DNA from: Bacteroidota bacterium
Lineage (GTDB): Bacteria > Bacteroidota > Bacteroidia > Bacteroidales > F082
DNA: 41,583 bases
NCBI GenBank assembly: GCA_003232915.1
Contig: QIKE01000125.1
Coordinates: 1-41,583, forward strand
Reading direction: 5' to 3'
In this document: piece by piece, positions 37,075 to 41,583 of the stretch
How the letters are laid out: the number at the start of each line of letters is the position of its first letter
Position numbering within the stretch: position 1 is the stretch's first letter
Translations under genes and position numbers: made by a program
The notes under the pieces: generated by a model
The model's input: the letters and a program-made list of their open reading frames with translations, nothing else
What the model was told of the DNA's origin: nothing
The model's database searches: none

Positions 37075-38053
37075 AAAAAATTCAAAGATATTATTAATTA
37101 TTTTTCTTGTGCTTATCGGATTGTTTTTTGTTTTAAGATATACCGACCACAGCAACAGCACCATTGTTGAAGAATTGGTGAAAGCCGATACGGCTAAAGT
37201 CGACCAAATTGTTATTCACCCACCCAAAGGAGCACCCGTTATTACACTGCTAAAAAAAACCGGTAAATGGTGGGTAAAAAGTAGTAATGAACAGCATCAA
37301 GCCGACAGACGGAAAATGAAAGGTATACTTTTCGACCTAACCTCGTTGAAACCGGAAAGTGTTGTTGCCACATCGAAAAAGCAATGGAAAAAATACCAAC
37401 TTACCGATTCGTTAGCAACAAGAATACAAGTGATAGAAGGGGGTAAGGTGAAATCGGATATCTTACTAGGAAAATTCAGCTATTTGCCGGCAAAAAATCA
37501 AAAACCGAATCCTTATCAACGGCGGCCTCAAGGCGAAATGATTTCGTACGTACGAACTTACGGAAATGCTAATGTGTATTCCGTTGACGGAATGATAAAA
37601 ATGAATTTTGGTGCCAATCCTGATAACTATCGCGACAAAACTTTTGTGAAAATGGATAAAAATACTATCACAAAAGTTGATTTTACGTATCCCGGAGCCA
37701 AGCCATTTTCTTTGCAAAAAGACAAACAATATTGGAAAATCGATCACGAACCTGCCGATTCGATGACTGTTGTCAGATATTTGCGCTATTTGTCAAGAAC
37801 TACGGCAAGCAAAATTGTCCATCGTTTCGACAAAACTAAAAACCCGCAAATTGGTAAAATCAGTATTGAGCGTGAAAACAACAAACCGGTTGAGTTAATG
37901 GCTTACGCTATCGATTCGGCACAATATGTTATTCATTCTAGCCTGAACGATGACACTTATTTCGACGGAAATTCAGGAAAATTGTATAGTAGATTTTTTG
38001 TCGATAAAAACTATTTTCTGAAAAAGAATAAAGTCACAAAAAAGGAAAAGTAA
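37064..38053 (+). CDS. DUF4340 domain protein, partner of the Gld-type transporter
   Basis: 329 residues. An N-terminal membrane helix (about 8-25, ILLIIFLVLIGLFFVL) is followed by a periplasmic domain matching the DUF4340 pattern: VDQIVIHPPKGAPVITL, KTGKWWVKSS, the Asp-Arg-rich ADRRKMKGILFDLTSL, then repeated beta units and GKLYSRFFVDKNYF near the end. DUF4340 proteins commonly follow GldG-like genes, in gliding and non-gliding bacteria alike. The gene overlaps gldG by 11 bases and ends the operon. A strong terminator lies 150 bases downstream at 38203-38259. The molecular role is unknown. Confidence 0.85.
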   Translation: MLNKKNSKILLIIFLVLIGLFFVLRYTDHSNSTIVEELVKADTAKVDQIVIHPPKGAPVITLLKKTGKWWVKSSNEQHQADRRKMKGILFDLTSLKPESVVATSKKQWKKYQLTDSLATRIQVIEGGKVKSDILLGKFSYLPAKNQKPNPYQRRPQGEMISYVRTYGNANVYSVDGMIKMNFGANPDNYRDKTFVKMDKNTITKVDFTYPGAKPFSLQKDKQYWKIDHEPADSMTVVRYLRYLSRTTASKIVHRFDKTKNPQIGKISIERENNKPVELMAYAIDSAQYVIHSSLNDDTYFDGNSGKLYSRFFVDKNYFLKKNKVTKKEK

Positions 38054-38202
38054 TGAGATACGTACAAAAATTCACAAAGTGAGATTTTAGGCATCAGGCA
38101 ACCGGCGGTTTTTTTGCTTTAACATCGCTCGGAAAACAACTTACAAAAAAGTATATTTACTTTATTATTGTGGAAAAGATGCTGATTTTTCGTGAATGGT
38201 TA

Positions 38203-38259
38203 TTTATTTCAACTTAAAAAACCACCTGCTTGGCGGGTGGTTTTTTAAGTTGAAATAAA
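38203..38259 (+). terminator. Strong intrinsic terminator, likely bidirectional
   Basis: A 27-base arm (38203-38229) pairs with 38233-38259 around a TTG loop, with one G-T pair. The GC core CCACCTGC / GCGGGTGG is followed by a T-run (38241-38246) on the plus strand, and an A-run precedes it, giving a T-run on the minus strand. It ends the gldA-DUF4340 operon, and could also stop transcripts arriving from the cytochrome b side. Confidence 0.85.
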
Positions 38260-38303
38260 TTTACATAAAGAATTAAGTGAGCATCCATTTCTACTAAGTC
38301 TTT

Positions 38304-38868
38304 TCACTGCTTGGGTTTGTACTTTTTTGCAACATTTTCTCCCTCATCTTTACTAATAATTTTAAATACTTCTTTGTAGTGATGAGTCCAGTCTAAAAAG
38401 GTTAACTAGGGTAAATAATGAAAATCGGTATTGACCCCTTCCCTAAAAATTGTACTGATCTTCAGCCACTTCCCCTTTAGGGGATTGAGGGGTAAAAGCG
38501 GCTGAAACCAAATTGTAACCTTTTTAGACTGGACTCGGTGATCTAATTTCATTTGCTTACGACCTAAAGCTGTCCCAGTTCTCTAATTTGCTGTCTTAGT
38601 TCAATATTCTTCGTCTCTTCTGATATTTTTTCTATAACAATTCGCTCCGTTGAAGAATATTTTGAAAACTCCTTTAACCAATTATAAATCGCTCTATTAC
38701 TTACTTCGTATATTAAGCTTAGCTCTTTTACAATTAATTTCCCTGGACCAATTAACTCAATCTTTTCCTGCTTAAAAGCAGTACTGAAGGTCATTATTAC
38801 TTTTTTGTTTTTTCACACTAAATTTAATAATTTTCAACTGAATTTAGTGTCAACCTATTTTGAGAACA
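38304..38868 (-). mobile_element. Fragment of an IS3-family element with disrupted orfA
   Basis: On the minus strand the element appears to begin at 38868 with TGTTCTCAAAATAGGTTGAC, which looks like an IS3-type end. The orfA start is at 38794: FKQEKIELIGPGKL, a helix-turn-helix with YEVSNRAIYNWLKEF, then a charged helical part. The frame breaks after RQQIRELGQL near 38564. In the next frame it continues TALGRKQMKLDH, is interrupted by a 154-base insertion (38384-38537), and continues YKEVFKIISKDEGENVAKKY to a TGA at 38306-38304. This is the OrfA C-terminal coiled region. No orfB is present, so the element is immobile on its own. Confidence 0.75.
38384..38537. mobile_element. Small non-coding inverted-repeat element (MITE-like) inserted in orfA
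   Basis: Perfect 21-base terminal inverted repeats occupy 38384-38404 and 38516-38536 (start GAGTCCAGTCTAAAAAGGTT). Inside is a second hairpin, TTCAGCC ... GGCTGAA (38461-38467 with 38500-38506), with CCCCTTTAGGGG near its top. The 5-base direct repeat GTGAT flanks it (38379-38383 and 38538-38542). Removing the element and one GTGAT copy restores the orfA reading frame across the junction. It has no coding capacity, so a transposase elsewhere would have to move it. Confidence 0.8.
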
Positions 38869-38950
38869 GATACAATCTCTTACAAAGAAAACTTAGTTCA
38901 AAAGGAGGGTATTAAGAGAAAAATATTTCTTTTTAAGAACACCTTAACAT

Positions 38951-39961
38951 TTACATCATAAGATGATGAACGGGAGGTGAAATTGCAACGTGTATAATAA
39001 AGATAATAAAAACCGCTACAATAATAAGATATCCCCATACCACAATTTTCCTTACCAAAGAATAATCATCTTCTCCGGAATCTATATATGGCAACAGAAT
39101 AAGACCTAGTACTATCACAAGGGGAAGAATTAATAAAGAAATGACTCCAAACCAATCTTCAAATTGATAAAGGACGAGAAACATCCAGGGTGGTTTTGTA
39201 ATTTCAGCGCCTACAAACGGTCCGGGATATAATACAGCCGGGAATTGCATAGCGAGAAAACTAATGAGCCCAAAAATAACCAAACTCCAACCGAAGATTT
39301 TCTTCACATGTTCAGAAAAAGGAATTGTTCGTGTAGTTTTTTTCCCGGGTAAAGGAGATAAACCGTTTAGTTTCATTAAAACCATGTGCGGTATCAAAAA
39401 CAGCAACAAGAGAGAAGGCAATACTATTGCATGTGTTACAAACATCCTCATCACTACAGCAGACCCTTCTATAAACTTTGCAAGTGAAGCGCCAATAAGA
39501 GGTATCATTCCCAATGATTCTATAGTATGTCCGTAAGCTTCATAACCTTCCTGATCCCATTTAACTACCGTTCCTGAAAAAAGGAAGGTAAGTGTTATCA
39601 CAAACAGTCCTATTCCGAAAAACCAATTTAACTTTCTTTTCCCTCTATAAGATCCGGTAATAATAATTCTTGACATATGCAGTACGATTAAAAAGACTAC
39701 TGCTTCGGCAAGCCACCGATGAAATGATCGCAACCAAAATCCCCATGGGTTGGACGCAAATTCCAAAACGCTTTGCCGTGCCTGCCCTGTTGTCGGTGTA
39801 AGGAAAAAAGCCATTATTATTCCGGATATTATTAATAGTACAAATCCAATTAGAGTAACGCCACCGACAGTATATCCAAACCTCTTTGCATGTTCAGGAA
39901 CTGAATAGTTGAAGTCTTTTAAACTCCAACTCATTCCATCTTGTTTTTTAATATCATCCAT
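38951..39961 (-). CDS. Cytochrome b of a bc-type quinol-oxidising complex
   Basis: 336 residues, a fused short cytochrome b with about eight membrane helices. The first haem ligand pair is His81 and His95 (FHRWLAEAVVFLIVLH). The second is His177 and His192 (THAIVLPSLLLLFLIPH), with 14 residues between, as in b6f-like proteins. The loop after helix 3 contains GSYRGKRKLNW, as expected. At the quinol-oxidation site, TKPPWMF (255-261) takes the place of PEWY, so the catalytic Glu is replaced by Pro. It lies in the inner membrane. The start is two bases from the stop of the small gene upstream. No Rieske protein or cytochrome c1 is encoded beside it. The IS3 fragment follows 83 bases downstream. 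Confidence 0.9.
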   Translation of the reverse strand: MDDIKKQDGMSWSLKDFNYSVPEHAKRFGYTVGGVTLIGFVLLIISGIIMAFFLTPTTGQARQSVLEFASNPWGFWLRSFHRWLAEAVVFLIVLHMSRIIITGSYRGKRKLNWFFGIGLFVITLTFLFSGTVVKWDQEGYEAYGHTIESLGMIPLIGASLAKFIEGSAVVMRMFVTHAIVLPSLLLLFLIPHMVLMKLNGLSPLPGKKTTRTIPFSEHVKKIFGWSLVIFGLISFLAMQFPAVLYPGPFVGAEITKPPWMFLVLYQFEDWFGVISLLILPLVIVLGLILLPYIDSGEDDYSLVRKIVVWGYLIIVAVFIIFIIHVAISPPVHHLMM

Positions 39962-39963
39962 TT

Positions 39964-40263
39964 TCAGCTCTGTTTCTTTTTGGGTATATAAAGAAAAGCC
40001 AAACCGGCAATGATAGCGGCTAAACTAAGAGCTTTTATAACCGTAGGTACGGTACTTTCTTTTACATCTTTAGCAATTTCAGCAAAACCTTTTTGTTTTT
40101 CTGCACGTTCAAGGCTGTCTATAATATAATTATTCCCCTCTTTCGGGCTCATTGTGTCAGTTGTGGTTACTTTCACGATTTCCTTTTTATCGTTATGAGC
40201 TGAAGCGGCAACCGGAGATAAAAAAATTAATATCAAAGTAACGTATATTATTCTGATTAACAT
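39964..40263 (-). CDS. Small exported single-pass protein upstream of cytochrome b
   Basis: 99 residues from ATG 40263, which has AGGAGA at a good distance upstream (an in-frame start at 40296 would add 11 residues before the signal and is unlikely). A signal peptide (MLIRIIYVTLILIFLSPVAA, cleaved near ASA) is followed by a short charged periplasmic part. A C-terminal membrane helix comes next (about 77-94, KALSLAAIIAGLAFLYI), ending in KKKQS. There are no cysteines or haem motifs. It is co-transcribed with cytochrome b (two-base gap), so it may be an accessory subunit of that complex. I do not recognise the family. Confidence 0.65.
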   Translation of the reverse strand: MLIRIIYVTLILIFLSPVAASAHNDKKEIVKVTTTDTMSPKEGNNYIIDSLERAEKQKGFAEIAKDVKESTVPTVIKALSLAAIIAGLAFLYIPKKKQS

Positions 40264-40517
40264 AATGTTTCTCCTGTTTTTTGGTTTATAATACATTCAT
40301 TTGCCACATACTTCCATGATCTATGTGAAATAATTTTACCGGTTATTTGGGACCAAGCTAAGCCGTCCCAGATTGACCCAAACCTTTTACATTCTTTGAA
40401 GAAGTTTACTGTTCCTTTTTTCATCGTGTTATAAAAAATAATTAATGTGGAAAAGTACTCTTATTTCTTATTCGAAAAACATTTTAGCATATTTTTTTAG
40501 AGAGACGATGTCAATTA

Positions 40518-40548
40518 TTGCGGTTCATCAAAAATATGTGTATTTTTG
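40518..40548 (+). promoter_or_regulatory. Promoter of the TlpA-like gene
   Basis: TTG (40518-40520) and TATTTTTG (40541-40548) match the Bacteroidota -33 and -7 elements with a 20-base spacer. The ATG at 40568 is 19 bases downstream. This is the best-matching promoter in the window. Confidence 0.6.
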
Positions 40549-40567
40549 AGGCAAAAACAGAATACAG

Positions 40568-41209
40568 ATGAAAATTTCAAAAAACCTAATAAAAATATCC
40601 TTAATGGGGATACTGGTTTTTTCGTTAACAGCATGTTCTAACCAAAAAACTAAGGCTCAAAAGACAACTACCGTTAAGGAAACAAGTCCTTCTAGTGTTA
40701 ATCATTCTGTAAACATGAATGCTCTTATGCGGACTATAGGAATTCAACAACTTAAGAAAAAGGCAGTTGCGCCGAACTTTAAATTGAAAAATTTAAACGG
40801 AAAGATGGTAAGCCTAAAAGATTTCAGAGGTAAATTCATATTACTTAACTTTATGGCTACTTGGTGTATGTGGTGCCGTAAAGAGATGCCACATTTGCAA
40901 AAACTACACGAACGTTTTAAAGATAAAGATTTTGTCATTATAGCTGTTTTCAGCGATCGGGAAGGAGTGCGAGCAGTAAAGCCGTTCATAAAAAAATCGG
41001 GATATACGTTTACGGAAAATTCCGGCACATATAATTCCGCACTATTGGATCCGACGGGCAAAGTAACAAATCTATATCGGGTAACGGGAACACCAACTAC
41101 ATATCTAATTGACAAAAGCGGAAATGAAATTGCAGTAGCGCAAGGCTACAGAGATTGGTCGAAAAAAGAGTCATTTACATTAATTGAAAATCTTATTAAT
41201 CTAAACTAA
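40568..41209 (+). CDS. TlpA/ResA-like thioredoxin-fold lipoprotein
   Basis: 213 residues. The lipobox is LTAC with Cys23, so it is a membrane-anchored periplasmic protein. After a linker, the thioredoxin fold starts at APNFKLKNLNGKMVSLKDF. The active site is ATWCMWCRKEMPHL with Cys100 and Cys103; the intervening pair is Met-Trp rather than the usual x-Pro. The cis-Pro loop is GTPTTYLIDKSG. Such proteins reduce disulfides, notably on apocytochrome c before haem attachment. The next gene is ccdA, the electron supplier, 19 bases away, which supports this role. Haem lipoproteins and cytochrome b are encoded nearby. Confidence 0.9.
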   Translation: MKISKNLIKISLMGILVFSLTACSNQKTKAQKTTTVKETSPSSVNHSVNMNALMRTIGIQQLKKKAVAPNFKLKNLNGKMVSLKDFRGKFILLNFMATWCMWCRKEMPHLQKLHERFKDKDFVIIAVFSDREGVRAVKPFIKKSGYTFTENSGTYNSALLDPTGKVTNLYRVTGTPTTYLIDKSGNEIAVAQGYRDWSKKESFTLIENLINLN

Positions 41210-41228
41210 ATCAATAAGTTGAAATATT

Positions 41229-41583
41229 ATGGATCAGAATGTTTCATTATTAATTGCATTTACTGCCGGGTTGTTGTCTTTTGTTGCTCCTTGTGCTTTG
41301 CCACTCGTTCCTTCATATCTTTCCTATATCACGGGACTGACCTTTAAGGATTTAACTAAAGGCGGGATAAGGATGACAACGATTAAACATTCCCTTTTGT
41401 TTATTGCCGGATTTTCAACTGTATTTATTTTGTTGGGAGCTGCTGCAAGTTCTTTAGGGAATATGTTAAGAGAATATCAAAGTATTTTACGATGGATTGG
41501 CGGAATTATTATTATATTTTTTGGATTTTATATAACGGGTCTGTTTAATCTTAAATTTTTAAATAAAAATATAAAGTTTGAAT
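41229..41583 (+). CDS. ccdA: CcdA/DsbD-type membrane thiol-electron transporter (3' truncated by window)
   Basis: 118 complete codons from ATG 41229 run off the right edge. The first helix contains LLSFVAPCALPLVPSYLSYI, the CcdA signature with the redox-active Cys of helix 1. Two further helices follow (HSLLFIAGFSTVFILLG and WIGGIIIIFFGFYITG). CcdA carries electrons from cytoplasmic thioredoxin to periplasmic TlpA/ResA proteins. The gene directly follows such a lipoprotein gene, so they form a functional pair. The second conserved Cys lies beyond the window. Confidence 0.92.
   Translation, partial: MDQNVSLLIAFTAGLLSFVAPCALPLVPSYLSYITGLTFKDLTKGGIRMTTIKHSLLFIAGFSTVFILLGAAASSLGNMLREYQSILRWIGGIIIIFFGFYITGLFNLKFLNKNIKFE

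Noticed and set aside
1-41583. CRISPR array, rRNA or phage genes
   Set aside because: No regularly spaced repeats, rRNA-like sequence or phage structural genes were seen.

Overview
The window looks like a Bacteroidota genome, probably a Bacteroidales-like or marine or sediment lineage. The DNA is AT-rich. Most genes lack a strong Shine-Dalgarno sequence, and several starts are preceded by the Bacteroidota -7 element TAnnTTTG. The gene families fit as well: GldA/GldF/GldG, a DUF5777-type barrel, an OstA-like repeat protein, ECF sigma/anti-sigma, and rubrerythrin with a flavin reductase-rubredoxin. The rubrerythrin pair and the YqhD-type alcohol dehydrogenase suggest an anaerobe or microaerobe that meets oxygen.

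Layout. 1-660: the end of an unknown gene and a decayed remnant. 696-5225 (minus): a lipoprotein plus outer-membrane barrel pair, then an iron alcohol dehydrogenase translationally coupled to an ATP-cone/nuclease protein. 5351-5490: a GC-rich hairpin repeat. 5712-6490: a decayed acyl-CoA dehydrogenase. 6513-9849 (minus): a PhoR/PhoB-like two-component pair and a flippase. 9954-12035: a CLC chloride protein. 12036-13706: no intact gene, several hairpins and a membrane-protein remnant. 13707-13778: tRNA-Gln(CUG). 14042-15577: OstA-like protein. 15664-17798 (minus): a decayed helicase-IV-like gene. 17819-18358: CvpA. 19283-25291: a 2002-residue alpha-2-macroglobulin-like protein without the thioester cysteine. 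25682-26988 (minus): rubrerythrin and flavin reductase-rubredoxin. 27186-29137 (minus): an ECF sigma factor and an inner-membrane-anchored protein ending in a beta-barrel domain. 29370-32967: a five-gene operon of multihaem lipoproteins, an OB-fold protein, YceI and a DUF5777-like barrel. 33866-38053: gldA-gldF-gldG-DUF4340. 38203-38259: a strong terminator. 38304-38868: an IS3 orfA fragment split by a small inverted-repeat element with target duplication. 38951-40263 (minus): cytochrome b and a small exported protein. 40568-41583: a TlpA-like lipoprotein and the start of CcdA.

How the genes fit together. The right-hand third is rich in envelope redox functions: c-type haem motifs, YceI, quinol-oxidising cytochrome b, and the TlpA/CcdA thiol-reduction pair that commonly supports cytochrome c maturation. 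The best candidate for an uncharacterised system is the 29370-32967 operon. Its lipoproteins are built from two alternating haem modules, one with CX4CH and one with CXXCH, in the order A-B-A-B on one protein and B on the next. They are encoded beside a lipocalin-like YceI protein and an outer-membrane barrel.

A second theme is decay. The acyl-CoA dehydrogenase and helicase genes carry many scattered stops and frameshifts, while intact neighbours abut them. Smaller remnants lie at 482-652, 12720-12956, 18445-18740 and about 33380-33600. Domain and family calls come from reading the translations by eye; no database search was possible.
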